NCBI RefSeq assembly: GCF_029263665.1
Contig: NZ_JAJUFQ010000014.1
Span: 1 to 64,000, forward strand
Length of the DNA stretch: 64,000 bases
Source of the DNA: Halomonas sp.
Lineage (GTDB): Bacteria > Pseudomonadota > Gammaproteobacteria > Pseudomonadales > Halomonadaceae
Direction of reading: 5' to 3'
Part shown: positions 1 to 8,956 of the stretch, piece by piece
Position numbering within the stretch: position 1 is the first letter of the stretch
Layout of the letters: every line of letters begins with the position of its first letter
Translations under genes and position numbers: made by a program
The notes under the pieces: model-generated
Told to the model about the DNA's origin: nothing
Databases searched by the model: none
The model's input: the letters and a program-made list of their open reading frames with translations, nothing else

Positions 1-1
1 C

Positions 2-2125
2 GGTGCCACGGTCAACATCGATACCGATGGCGACGGCAACCCGGACCTGACCGCGGATGTCGATGCTGACGGCAACTGGAGCGTGACCCCGGATGCCCCG
101 CTGGATGATGGCCTTGACCTGAGTGTTACTGTCACGGACCCCGCCGGTAACAGCAGTGACCCGGTCAACGTCACCGTGGGTGGCGGTGGTACAGGCGTGA
201 CCGCCCCGGTCATCACCGCCGCGACCGACGATGTCGGCGATGTGGTAGCGGATCTGGCCAGCGGTGACAGCACTGACGACACTCTGCCGACCCTGACCGG
301 TACGGCCGATGCCGGTGCGACCATCACCATCTTCCAGGATGGCACCGAGGTCGGTACCGCCACTGCCGATGCCGATGGCAACTGGAGCTTCACCCCGGAT
401 GCCGACCTGGCGGAAGGCAGCTACAGCTTCACCGCCACTGCGACCGATGCTGACGGCAACACCTCCGATGCGAGTGCTGCCTTCGAGCTGACCGTCGACA
501 CCACTGCACCGGATGCCCCGGTTGTCGACCCGACCGATGGCACGGTAATCAGCGGGACGGCCGAAGCGGGCAGCACCGTCAACATCGATACTGATGGCGA
601 CGGCAACCCGGATCTGACCGCCGACGTCGATGCTGACGGTAACTGGTCTGTCACCCCAGGCACGCCGCTTGCCGCAGGCATCGTCCTGGCCATCACGGCC
701 ATGGATGCGGCTGGCAACATCAGCGCGGAAGCTTCAGCGACTGTAGGAGGCGCCTCACTCGATACGGATGGTGACGGCAGCACTGTCGGAATTACCGGCA
801 TCACTGAAGACACTGGCTTCGATGCCAATGACTTCTTCACCTCGGATAACACTCTGCAGATCAACGGGTTCGTCGATCTCGATGACGGCAATGATCTCAG
901 CGTCGAATTTGACGGCACGACCTATACCGAGGCTGATGCGGAGTTTACGGTAAATGCGGATGGCACCTGGGTCCTCGACCTGACAGGGACCACCTTGGCT
1001 GATGGGCAATATGTCGCTACCGCGACGGTGAGCAACGGCGCTAATAGTGAAAGCATCACCAGGACCATCACGGTTCAGGCCGACACATCTCCGGTGGTGA
1101 CCGTCAACAGTAGCGGGCTGTTGGGGCTGGTAGGCGTGGAGGCCTTGGGACTTCTCGATCTCAGTCAACAGATGTTCTCGGCTTATGATCCGAACGGCGA
1201 TCTAACGTCCGTGGAAATCCAGATGACTTCTCTGCTGAGCATCAACCAGATTCTGGGGTTGCTGGGGGTAGGAGATCAAACCTTGAACTGGTCACAGGCA
1301 CTGGCCGATGAGCTGGGGCTGAATATCGCGTTCGAGGACTATAGCCTCTTACCGCTCAATTTGAGCCCGACGCTGACGATTACCGCTGAGGATGGTGGGG
1401 TCATCGACAATGTGGCGATCAACGAGTTCCTGGCTTCGATATATCTGTCGGATGCCCTGCTCGGGACCGATGTCAGCCTGCTCCCGACTTATACCATCAC
1501 GGGAACCGACCTCGAAGGCCAGACAGGTACCGACAGCGCTACCGAACTAGCCGATCTCAGCCTGTTGAGCCCGGCTAACAATCCTGTGGTCGAAGGCACC
1601 TCCGATGCCGACATCCTGGAAGGTGATAGTGGCGTCGATCGCCTCTACGGCCTCGATGGTGATGATGTACTCAACGGTAACGGTGGCAACGACTGGCTAC
1701 GCGGCGGTAATGGCAACGATACCCTCAACGGCGGAGATGGTAATGATGTCTTGGTCTACGATGGCCTGGGCAACGATACCTTCGACGGCGGTGCTGGTGA
1801 GGATACGCTGGTTCTGGTAGGCGGGGGCATCGAGCTGGACTTCGTCAACGGTGCAGCCCCCGAAGTGGCCAACGTCGAGCATCTGTCGATCGGTGGTACT
1901 GGGGCCAACACTGTCACACTGGACGAGGCATCAGTGCTCTCGATCACCGATGACAACAATCAGCTGTACATCGAAGGTGATGCCAGCGACACGTTGAACA
2001 TTTCCGGGGCCACGGCAACCGGTAACTCGCAGACGTCTGCCAACGGCGATATCACCTATAACGAGTACACTCTGGGCAACACCACAGTGCTTGTCGAAGA
2101 CCAAGTCAACGTGGAGGTGGCCTGA
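2..2125 (+). CDS. Giant BapA/LapA-like RTX adhesin, C-terminal part (partial)
   Basis: The reading frame is open from the first bases, so only the C-terminal 707 residues of a larger surface adhesin are visible. The first ~240 residues are bacterial Ig-like repeats, recognisable by TGTADAGATITI, ADADGNWSFTP and DTTAPDAP. A non-repetitive stretch follows. RTX-type glycine/aspartate nonapeptides (GLDGDDVLNGNGGNDWL, GGNGNDTLNGGDGNDVL) lie about 170 residues from the end. The protein ends in NVEVA. Such proteins leave the cell through a type I system using an uncleaved C-terminal signal and promote attachment and biofilm formation. The secretion genes follow directly on the same strand, which supports the assignment. 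The specific adhesin family cannot be fixed without the N-terminus. Confidence 0.85.
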   Translation, partial: GATVNIDTDGDGNPDLTADVDADGNWSVTPDAPLDDGLDLSVTVTDPAGNSSDPVNVTVGGGGTGVTAPVITAATDDVGDVVADLASGDSTDDTLPTLTGTADAGATITIFQDGTEVGTATADADGNWSFTPDADLAEGSYSFTATATDADGNTSDASAAFELTVDTTAPDAPVVDPTDGTVISGTAEAGSTVNIDTDGDGNPDLTADVDADGNWSVTPGTPLAAGIVLAITAMDAAGNISAEASATVGGASLDTDGDGSTVGITGITEDTGFDANDFFTSDNTLQINGFVDLDDGNDLSVEFDGTTYTEADAEFTVNADGTWVLDLTGTTLADGQYVATATVSNGANSESITRTITVQADTSPVVTVNSSGLLGLVGVEALGLLDLSQQMFSAYDPNGDLTSVEIQMTSLLSINQILGLLGVGDQTLNWSQALADELGLNIAFEDYSLLPLNLSPTLTITAEDGGVIDNVAINEFLASIYLSDALLGTDVSLLPTYTITGTDLEGQTGTDSATELADLSLLSPANNPVVEGTSDADILEGDSGVDRLYGLDGDDVLNGNGGNDWLRGGNGNDTLNGGDGNDVLVYDGLGNDTFDGGAGEDTLVLVGGGIELDFVNGAAPEVANVEHLSIGGTGANTVTLDEASVLSITDDNNQLYIEGDASDTLNISGATATGNSQTSANGDITYNEYTLGNTTVLVEDQVNVEVA
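11..657 (+). repeat. Direct DNA repeat between adhesin Ig-like modules
   Basis: Positions 11-90 recur nearly base for base at 578-657, 567 bases downstream. Both copies encode VNIDTDGDGNPDLTADVDAD followed by GNW. The near identity at DNA level, rather than only at protein level, suggests recent unequal crossing over or gene conversion between Ig-like modules, as is common in giant adhesin genes. Confidence 0.7.
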
Positions 2126-2130
2126 TCCAT

Positions 2131-3468
2131 ATGAACTGGGAAGATGTTTCAAGCAATACCCTAGCGCCACTAAAGGCATCCTCCCAGCCACTGTTCGGCA
2201 AACCATCCCACCGCCCCGGAAGCCCGGGGCGGTGGGCCTCTTATTTGCGGCCTATCGCCCTCGCCGTGGCACTGGCAAGTCTGCCAGTGCCCGCGTGGGC
2301 GATCAGTCTTGTAGAGGCGGTGAACCAGGGGCTGGAGGTACATCCTGAAGTTCTGGCGGCAGAAGCCGAAGTACAAAGTGCTGAAACCCGGGTCGATATT
2401 GCCAAGGACAGCTATTGGCCATCGCTTTCCATGTCGGCCGGACCAGAGAACATTCTCGACGATAGCAAGGTCGGCTATGAAATCACCGCCACCCAGGTGC
2501 TTTACGACTGGGGAAACATTGGCGCTCAGGTTGATGGTGCCTCTGCGGAATATCGTGAAAAGCTGGAGGCTCTGAAGGTCACCAGTGATGAAGCCGCTCT
2601 GGATATCATCGAAATCTACCTGGATGTCCTGGCAGCCAGTGCACGCCTCAATGCGGTCGAGGACTACGAAGCACGTCTTGCCAAGTTGCAGGGCCTGCTC
2701 ACTGACCGCGATACCAGTGGCTACAGCGATCGTAGTGAAAGCGACCGAGCAACTCTGGAAGTCGCTCGTGCCAATGAGCAGCTATCTGTTGAAATGGGCG
2801 CTCTGGATGAAGCCCGACAACAGTTCCGCGTACTGGTGGAAGCCTCGCCTTACGATCTCTCTCAGCCTCCTTTCGTCTCGCTGCTCGAAACGATGGAGCA
2901 GCCTGATCGACTCGAACAAGCCTTGCTCGATGCTCCAGCATTGCAACGCAGCCATGCCGAGGTGGATGTTGCTCGATCGAATCTCGATCAGTCCAGAGCC
3001 AAGCTCAAGCCACAACTGAACCTCGAAGGTTCTCTGCTCAACCGGGAAATCGGTGGGAACATGGAGGATGACCAGATCGTTGCCTTGCGCCTGCGCATGG
3101 AGCCGATCCAGGGGCTTTCCAACTGGCGCGAGGTAGATTCTGCGCGCCAGCGACTGCAGGCCGCAGAATGGACCAAGTCCGCAACCCAGCGTGATATACG
3201 CCGCAATCTGGACAGTTTGCTCGACCAGCGCAAGGTGATCCTGGGGCGCATCAAACAGGTGGAACAACAGATCAGTAGTTCCGCGGCCGTGGTAGATACC
3301 TACCGCGAGCAATTCCAGGCAGGCTTTCGCGATATAGCAGATATCTTGAGCATCGAGCGGGAACGCTTCGAAGCCGAGCGCCAGAAAGCCGATCTTGCCA
3401 TCGAGAAATACCGGCTCGAATACCAGGCTGCTACGCAGTTGGGCATGTTGGGCCAAGTATTGAAATAA
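2131..3468 (+). CDS. TolC-family outer membrane protein of type I secretion (LapE/AggA-like)
   Basis: A TolC-like protein of 445 residues forming the outer membrane channel of the type I system. A signal peptide is clear at residues ~39-58 (hydrophobic LAVALASLPVPAWA then ISLVEAVNQG), followed by long helical, coiled-coil-prone regions and the duplicated outer membrane efflux fold; the C-terminus ends in EYQAATQLGMLGQVLK. It starts 5 bases after the adhesin stop and precedes the ABC and HlyD genes, so all four are probably co-expressed. The start is uncertain. ATG 2131 puts 38 odd residues before the signal peptide, and these cover a strong hairpin (2207-2236). TTG 2245 would begin directly at the signal peptide. 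This is the only TolC homologue in the window and could also serve the second ABC/HlyD pair downstream. Confidence 0.85.
   Translation: MNWEDVSSNTLAPLKASSQPLFGKPSHRPGSPGRWASYLRPIALAVALASLPVPAWAISLVEAVNQGLEVHPEVLAAEAEVQSAETRVDIAKDSYWPSLSMSAGPENILDDSKVGYEITATQVLYDWGNIGAQVDGASAEYREKLEALKVTSDEAALDIIEIYLDVLAASARLNAVEDYEARLAKLQGLLTDRDTSGYSDRSESDRATLEVARANEQLSVEMGALDEARQQFRVLVEASPYDLSQPPFVSLLETMEQPDRLEQALLDAPALQRSHAEVDVARSNLDQSRAKLKPQLNLEGSLLNREIGGNMEDDQIVALRLRMEPIQGLSNWREVDSARQRLQAAEWTKSATQRDIRRNLDSLLDQRKVILGRIKQVEQQISSSAAVVDTYREQFQAGFRDIADILSIERERFEAERQKADLAIEKYRLEYQAATQLGMLGQVLK
2207..2236 (+). terminator. GC-rich hairpin downstream of adhesin gene
   Basis: A perfect 13-bp stem (CCCACCGCCCCGG paired with CCGGGGCGGTGGG) with loop AAGC, followed by CCTCTTATTTG. 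It lies 80 bases after the adhesin stop. The T-tract is weak, so it may attenuate rather than terminate, setting the ratio of the giant adhesin to its secretion genes. It overlaps the extreme N-terminus of the TolC reading frame as drawn. Confidence 0.5.
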
Positions 3469-3491
3469 GTGATAAGTGAAGGGGACCTTCC

Positions 3492-5672
3492 ATGGCGGAA
3501 TGGAAAGCCGCATCGGGTGTCGAAGACACCCTGCGCAGTGGGCTGGTGCTGCTATGCCGGCAATTGGGGCGCGGTGCCACCGTCAATCAACTAGGCGATG
3601 GTTTTCCGTTGCAAGCTGGGTGCCTTCCCCTTTCTCACCTGCCTCGAGCGCTGCGGCGCGTCGAGGTAAGCGGCAAGGTGGAGGCCGTATCTGTCAATAA
3701 GGTGGCCAACGGTCTCCTGCCCGTACTGGTGCTGCTGGAGGACGGGAGAACCGTCGTCTGGGCAGACAGGCAGGAAGACACGGCCATTGTGCTTCTCCCT
3801 GAGAGTGATGGTGGCAGCGAAAGCTGGCCACTAGAGGAGTTGCAGCAACGCTCCTCTGGGCTCATCGTGATTGCCCGCCCGATCTTTCGTCCCGATGAGC
3901 GAGCCGAAGACTTCGCCAAGGCCGAAGATGAGCATTGGCTGAAAGGCCCGATCAAGAAATGCTGGAAAGACTATAGTGAAGTGGGTGTTGCGGCTTTCAT
4001 GGCCAACCTGCTCGCCATTTCCACAGCGCTGTTTGCCATGCAGGTCTATGATCGCGTGGTGCCGAACGAGGCCTTTTCGACCTTGTGGATTCTCGCCAGT
4101 GGTGTGGGTATCGCAGTACTGTTCGAGTTTCTTTTGCGCAACCTGCGCGCACATATCCTCGATAGCACCGGCAAGGCACTGGACCTGCATTTGTCGTCAA
4201 TGCTGTTTGACCGTGTAATGCAACTGCGCCTGGCCGCCAAGCCCGGCTCGACAGGGGCCTTTTCAAGCCAGATCAGGGAATTCGAGTCGGTTCGTGAATT
4301 CCTCACCTCCTCCACCATCGGCGCAATCAGTGACCTGCCCTTCGTCTTGCTGTTTCTCGGCGTCATTGCCTTTGTGGGTGGCCACATGGTCTGGGTGCCC
4401 ATCGCCGCCATGATATTGATGGTGCTACCTGGGCTGTTGGCCCAGAAGACCTTGGCCCGCCTTTCCCGCCAATGCCTCAAGGAAGGCGCTGTTCGTCAAG
4501 GCGTACTGCTTGAGTCGATCGAGAACCTGGAGACCGTCAAGGCTACCCGTGCAGAAGGTCGCCAGTTGAAGATGTGGGATAACCTGTCCCAGGATCTGGC
4601 CGAGGCCAATATTTGTCAGCGCACGCTGTCCACTCGCCTGTCCTTTGGTGCCAGCATGGTTCAGCAGTTGGCCTATGTGGGCGTGGTCATTGCCGGTGTT
4701 TACCTGATCTCCGCGGGCGAGCTCACCGTGGGTGCCCTGATCGCCTGTACCATTCTTACCTCGCGCACCGTATCTCCGCTGTCTCAGGTTGCAGGCATGC
4801 TGGCACGCTGGCAGCACGTCAAGGTCGCCATGGAAGGGCTGGACAACCTGATGGAAGCGCCAGTGGAACGCCCCACAGATCGTCATTTTGTTCGGCGGCC
4901 CGACCTGCAGGGCAACTATCGCCTGGAGAAAGTGACCTGGCAGTATGGGGAAGCCGAGCTGCCATCGCTGAGCATCTCTCAACTGGAGATCCAGGCAGGT
5001 GAGCGCATCGCCCTGTTAGGGGGCAACGGCGCAGGAAAGAGCACGTTATTGCGTCTGTTGGCTGGTTATTTCGATCCCAGCGCTGGCAACCTGGAGCTGG
5101 ATGACGTCTCACTGCAGCATATCGACCCAGCAGACCGTCGCCGGGCCATCGGCTACCTGCCCCAGGACATATCCCTGTTCTTTGGTAGCCTGCGTGACAA
5201 TCTCCTGCTGGATGGTGAGGCAAAGGACGATAGCGAACTGCTGGATGCGCTTGATGCAGCTGGACTCGGTCGCTTCGTTCGTCGCCATAGCATGGGCCTG
5301 GACATGCCGATTCAGGGTAACGGCAGTGTTTCCGGAGGCCAGCGGCAGGCGATTGGCCTGGCCAGGATACTGCTTCAGGACCCACGCATCGTGTTGATGG
5401 ACGAGCCAACCTCTGCCTTTGATCAGACCAACGAGCAGAATGTGGTGCGTTTTCTCAACTCCTGGCTGGAAGGCCGCACTCTGGTGGTTTCTACACACAA
5501 GAAATCTCTGCTTACCTTGACTCACCGAGCCGTGGTGCTGAAAGAAGGTGCCGTAGTGATGGACGCCCCTCAGGATCAGATCATCAACGGCAATCAAGTA
5601 AGGACATCAGCAGCCGGCCAAGTGTCAAGAGTCGGTCGTCAGGCCAAGGGAGGAGCCGCCAGTGCAAATTGA
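3492..5672 (+). CDS. Type I secretion ABC transporter/permease (LapB-like)
   Basis: A 726-residue inner membrane ABC exporter. Residues ~1-140 form a C39-like domain that lacks the ECGxAC protease motif, the form that only binds the substrate. Transmembrane helices fill ~165-440. The nucleotide-binding domain shows Walker A GGNGAGKST (~510), signature VSGGQRQ (~612) and Walker B VLMDEPTSAFD (~632). It energises export of the adhesin encoded upstream. The ATG at 3492 has GAAGGGGA about 7 bases ahead. The gene overlaps the start of the adaptor gene by 11 bases, which indicates coupling. The resemblance is to LapB and related RTX/adhesin exporters rather than to peptide exporters. Confidence 0.9.
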   Translation: MAEWKAASGVEDTLRSGLVLLCRQLGRGATVNQLGDGFPLQAGCLPLSHLPRALRRVEVSGKVEAVSVNKVANGLLPVLVLLEDGRTVVWADRQEDTAIVLLPESDGGSESWPLEELQQRSSGLIVIARPIFRPDERAEDFAKAEDEHWLKGPIKKCWKDYSEVGVAAFMANLLAISTALFAMQVYDRVVPNEAFSTLWILASGVGIAVLFEFLLRNLRAHILDSTGKALDLHLSSMLFDRVMQLRLAAKPGSTGAFSSQIREFESVREFLTSSTIGAISDLPFVLLFLGVIAFVGGHMVWVPIAAMILMVLPGLLAQKTLARLSRQCLKEGAVRQGVLLESIENLETVKATRAEGRQLKMWDNLSQDLAEANICQRTLSTRLSFGASMVQQLAYVGVVIAGVYLISAGELTVGALIACTILTSRTVSPLSQVAGMLARWQHVKVAMEGLDNLMEAPVERPTDRHFVRRPDLQGNYRLEKVTWQYGEAELPSLSISQLEIQAGERIALLGGNGAGKSTLLRLLAGYFDPSAGNLELDDVSLQHIDPADRRRAIGYLPQDISLFFGSLRDNLLLDGEAKDDSELLDALDAAGLGRFVRRHSMGLDMPIQGNGSVSGGQRQAIGLARILLQDPRIVLMDEPTSAFDQTNEQNVVRFLNSWLEGRTLVVSTHKKSLLTLTHRAVVLKEGAVVMDAPQDQIINGNQVRTSAAGQVSRVGRQAKGGAASAN

Positions 5673-6831
5673 AAACACCATGGCAGCGCCATGGGAGCAG
5701 CGTAAAAAGTTTAAGGTTGCACGACCGGCGCTATGGCTCAGCGCTCTTATCATCGCCGGTTTCGTGGGCTGGGCTGCCTGGGCTCAAGTTGACGAAGTGA
5801 CACGAGGTGAGGGTAAGGTAATCCCACTATCGCGGATGCAGACCATCCAGAGCCTGGAAGGAGGCATCCTGAGCCAGTTGATGGTCAATATCGGCGACGA
5901 GGTGGAAATCGGACAGCCCTTGGTCAAGCTCGACGATACCCGTTTTCTCAGTGCCTTTCTGGAAACCCAAAGCCAGATTCTCGTATTACGGGCAGCCATT
6001 GCACGCCTAGGATCAGAAGTTCTGGAAAAAGAGAAAGTCGAATTCCCTGAGGACATCGACCCTGAAGGTGAACTGGCTCAGTCGGAACGTGACCTGTTCA
6101 ATGCCAGGCGTGCTCGCCTTATACAGGCACAGAACTCTATTCAGGATGAAATTACGATCACCCAACAGCAGTTGAACCTGGTGAAGCCTTTGGTGCAGCG
6201 CCGTTCAGTCAGTGAGATGGAGTCACTCAAACTGCAGCAGAACATCGCATCACTCGCCGGAAAGCTGGCAGAAATGCGCAATACCTACGTTCAAGATGCC
6301 TATTCAGAGTTGTCCAGCAAGCAGGCCGAGCTCAGCACCCTGGAACAGACCCTGCTGCAAAAGCGTGACCAACTGACGCGTACGGAAATCCGCTCTCCTG
6401 TTAATGGAAGGGTCAATGACATCATGATCACTACCCATGGCGGTGTCGTTCAACCGGGCGAAGCCATCATGGAAGTGACGCCACTGGGTGATCAGTTATT
6501 GATTGAAGCACGTGTTCGCCCGAAGGATGTGGCCTTCATTGCCCCAGGTATGCCAGCCAGCGTCAAGATCACTGCCTATGATTACACCATCTATGGAGAC
6601 CTGAAAGGCACTGTCGAGCAGATCAGTGAGGACACCATCGAGGAAGAAACACCTCAAGGTAAAGAATCCTATTATGAGGTACTGGTGCGCACCGAGGAGG
6701 CCAGCCTCCATCACAAAGGGCAGACGCTAGAAATTCGCCCAGGCATGGTGGCAGAAGTAGATATCCAAACGGGCAAGCGCTCCATCCTGAGCTACCTGCT
6801 CAAGCCGATCATCAAGGCCAGGCTGTATTGA
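5662..6831 (+). CDS. HlyD-family periplasmic adaptor of type I secretion (LapC-like)
   Basis: A 389-residue membrane fusion protein. It has a short cytoplasmic N-terminus, one membrane segment (residues ~20-40, ALWLSALIIAGFVGWAAWAQ), the lipoyl half-motifs around GEGKVIPLSRMQTIQSLEGG, a long coiled coil (~95-230) and the C-terminal beta-barrel ending LLKPIIKARLY, typical of HlyD/LapC. It links the ABC transporter to the TolC-like channel. The start is GTG 5662, preceded by GGAGGAG, inside the end of the ABC gene. The last gene of the adhesin export set; a bidirectional terminator follows. Confidence 0.9.
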   Translation: MQIENTMAAPWEQRKKFKVARPALWLSALIIAGFVGWAAWAQVDEVTRGEGKVIPLSRMQTIQSLEGGILSQLMVNIGDEVEIGQPLVKLDDTRFLSAFLETQSQILVLRAAIARLGSEVLEKEKVEFPEDIDPEGELAQSERDLFNARRARLIQAQNSIQDEITITQQQLNLVKPLVQRRSVSEMESLKLQQNIASLAGKLAEMRNTYVQDAYSELSSKQAELSTLEQTLLQKRDQLTRTEIRSPVNGRVNDIMITTHGGVVQPGEAIMEVTPLGDQLLIEARVRPKDVAFIAPGMPASVKITAYDYTIYGDLKGTVEQISEDTIEEETPQGKESYYEVLVRTEEASLHHKGQTLEIRPGMVAEVDIQTGKRSILSYLLKPIIKARLY

Positions 6832-6984
6832 TGCGAGCTCAATGGTAATTGCACGAATGGCTGAAGATGTGGCCAAGGGCTTCAGCAGCTCTTGGCCATT
6901 TTCTTGACGCCACCAAGGGCCTCGCATGCCATCGGACCTGTAGTGCGATTCACAACACGCATGCAAGAAATTTATCAGCAAATA

Positions 6985-7018
6985 AAAAAGGTAATCCCTG
7001 GTGAGGGATTACCTTTTT
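6985..7018. terminator. Bidirectional terminator
   Basis: A perfect 15-bp stem AAAAAGGTAATCCCT / AGGGATTACCTTTTT with loop GGTG, flanked by A- and T-runs on either side. It serves the adhesin export genes on the plus strand and the small peptide gene 7038-7295 on the minus strand. Confidence 0.9.
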
Positions 7019-7037
7019 CTGGGCAGGAAAATGAAGA

Positions 7038-7295
7038 TCAGAGCGGTGATAGGCCATCAACGATGCCATCCAGGCCACCAAGCCCCAGGCTGCCAGTAAT
7101 GTCACCGAGAGAATCCAGAATCAACATGGGCGTCTGGATAATACCGCTGGCAGCACCAGAAACAAGGCTACTGGCTCCAGCGAGAACCATCACGCCACCT
7201 CCGAGGAGGTCGCCCAAGGCCTGATTGAAAGTGACGCCCCCTGCAACAGCATTGAGCTCGTCTTCACTTAACGTGCGAATCGTGGACTCAGACAT
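7038..7295 (-). CDS. Small peptide with double-glycine leader (85 aa)
   Basis: The first 20 residues end in LSEDELNAVAGG, matching the LSxxELxxVxGG leader cut by C39 peptidases of bacteriocin exporters. The predicted mature part (65 residues, starting VTFNQALGD) is glycine-rich and hydrophobic with small-residue patterns (GAASGIIQ, GSLGLGGLDGIVDG), like class II microcins or bacteriocins. GGAGGG stands 5 bases before the ATG, so translation is well supported. It is divergent from the HlyD/C39 exporter genes. Its leader matches that of the graspetide precursor at 12261-12518 (LxEDELxxVxGG), so both should be substrates of the same exporter. It has no TTxxxxEE core, so modification by the ATP-grasp enzyme is not predicted. 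Function is otherwise unknown. Confidence 0.75.
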   Translation of the reverse strand: MSESTIRTLSEDELNAVAGGVTFNQALGDLLGGGVMVLAGASSLVSGAASGIIQTPMLILDSLGDITGSLGLGGLDGIVDGLSPL

Positions 7296-7666
7296 AATAC
7301 CCTCCAGAGAATTTCGTCGTATAAAGCATGATGGATATATTTATATTCATACTCGAGTCTTGTTGAAGACTCACTGCCAAGTCAAACACGTTTTGTTAAC
7401 AGATGATAACAACAATACTCATTGGTTATCATATGAATCATTTTGTTCATTATGCTAAAAATCACGTCAATTGTTTCCAGAAAGCATCGTCCATCGGTAG
7501 CAGAATCCATCACGAATGAGGTATGTTTGGCGAGCAGGCTTACGGGCCTTTCATCTACGTCATCTGTTTAAAAATATAAGAATACTTAGTTTCAAGAAAA
7601 GCTTCCCCTTGACCCTGGTGGTCAGAGGTATCTGGCAGCAGGTTTCAGTAAAGGAGTGTCAATGGA
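7296..7666. promoter_or_regulatory. AT-rich divergent intergenic region
   Basis: 371 bases without a convincing gene between the minus-strand peptide gene and the plus-strand HlyD gene. It must hold both promoters. It is much richer in A and T than the chromosomal flanks. The only structured element I see is the inverted repeat at 7403-7432. Confidence 0.5.
7403..7432. promoter_or_regulatory. Inverted repeat, possible operator
   Basis: ATGATAAC (7403-7410) and GTTATCAT (7425-7432) are perfect inverted 8-mers whose centres are 22 bases apart, about two helical turns. This spacing suits a dimeric regulator. The half-site GTTATCAT also occurs in the loop of the hairpin between the graspetide precursor and its ligase (12218-12225). 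No regulator gene is seen nearby. Confidence 0.3.
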
Positions 7667-8956
7667 ATGGCAAAGAATCCCCCTTTGTTCCGACCAGAAT
7701 CGTTTGAGTCACGTCGAATGTCGTGGCTTGGACAACCTGCCGTGTTACAAAATGTTTCCACAGGAGTGATGGCTGTCATTTCAATTATCATAGTCATCTC
7801 CATCATCTTGTTTTTGTATCTTGGCAACTATACCAGGCGCGTTGCTGTCTCAGGCGTTATATCACCTACCGAAGGGTTGACACGCATTACATCTCCAAAC
7901 AATGGTTGGATAAGCCATCAGTTCGTCAAGGAAGGGGATGAAGTAAAGCGTGGAGAACCACTTTATGAAGTGAGCTTTGATAGCTCAACCTCTCTTGGTA
8001 ACACTCAAGCTGCCATCAATCAGCTATTGAGAGAACAAAGAGAAGAAATTCAAGCGGAAATCACCCGTAGTGAAGAAATCTCAATAAAAGACAAACAGGC
8101 CTTGCAGAACAGAAGCGAAGGCCTTGAGCAAGAAATCTCACAGATTGATAACCAGATAGCCACTATGGAAGAATTTCTGGAGACCTTGCATGGCTATGCC
8201 ATGAAGCAAAAAGAATATGTTGATCGAGGATATACGGTTTCTCAAGCATTCGAAAGTCGTTTACAGACATACATAGGATATAGAGATGACCTTGAGAACT
8301 ACAAAAGACAACGAATTATATTGTCTGATGATTTAAATGAAATAAATGATACTCTGCTATCTTTCGATTTGAAAAAATCTTCGGAAATTGCCGAGCTTAA
8401 ACGACAGCTTATCAATGTCGAACAGCAAATTGCAGAAGGACAAGCTAGGGAGTCCATTCGCATCACGGCGCCTAGAAATGGTCAAGTTACCTCCGTCATC
8501 AAGCAGGAAGGCCAGACTGTTGATGCCGGCACACCACTACTTACCATCTTGCCTGACTATGCAGAGCTAAAAGCTCAATTACTGGTTCCCAGTAATGACA
8601 TTGGCTTCTTGAAAGAGGGTGATAAAGTCCAGCTTCGCTATGCCGCATTCCCCTACCAAAAGTTTGGCCAATACCCAGGTGTTGTATCCAACATCTCCCG
8701 AGCACCTCTGAAACAAGATGAAATAAGGCTGCTGGTTGATGAAGGCGCTGCAGCTCCTGAGTCAACAGCTATCTATCGAATTTCAGTAAGACCGGACACG
8801 CCTTTTGCCATGGCCTACGGGGCACAGGTTCCATTGCAGGCAGGCATGCAGGTGGAGGCCCACGTTCTGGTTGAAACACGTCCGCTTTACCAATGGATAT
8901 TCGAGCCACTATATGGACTCTCGGAAGTATTGAGCTCTGGGGAGGCAATACAATGA
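7667..8956 (+). CDS. HlyD-family adaptor paired with peptide exporter (CvaA-like)
   Basis: A 429-residue membrane fusion protein with one membrane segment at ~33-52 (VMAVISIIIVISIILFLYLG), the motif RVAVSGVISPTEGLTRITSP, a coiled coil of about 130 residues and a C-terminal barrel. It is shaped like CvaA-type adaptors of microcin/bacteriocin exporters. AAGGAG precedes the ATG by about 10 bases; another ATG at 7662 is out of frame. The stop overlaps the start of the C39 ABC transporter (ATGA), so the two are translationally coupled. Base composition is AT-rich compared with the housekeeping genes, which suggests acquisition by transfer. No dedicated outer membrane channel follows. Confidence 0.85.
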   Translation: MAKNPPLFRPESFESRRMSWLGQPAVLQNVSTGVMAVISIIIVISIILFLYLGNYTRRVAVSGVISPTEGLTRITSPNNGWISHQFVKEGDEVKRGEPLYEVSFDSSTSLGNTQAAINQLLREQREEIQAEITRSEEISIKDKQALQNRSEGLEQEISQIDNQIATMEEFLETLHGYAMKQKEYVDRGYTVSQAFESRLQTYIGYRDDLENYKRQRIILSDDLNEINDTLLSFDLKKSSEIAELKRQLINVEQQIAEGQARESIRITAPRNGQVTSVIKQEGQTVDAGTPLLTILPDYAELKAQLLVPSNDIGFLKEGDKVQLRYAAFPYQKFGQYPGVVSNISRAPLKQDEIRLLVDEGAAAPESTAIYRISVRPDTPFAMAYGAQVPLQAGMQVEAHVLVETRPLYQWIFEPLYGLSEVLSSGEAIQ

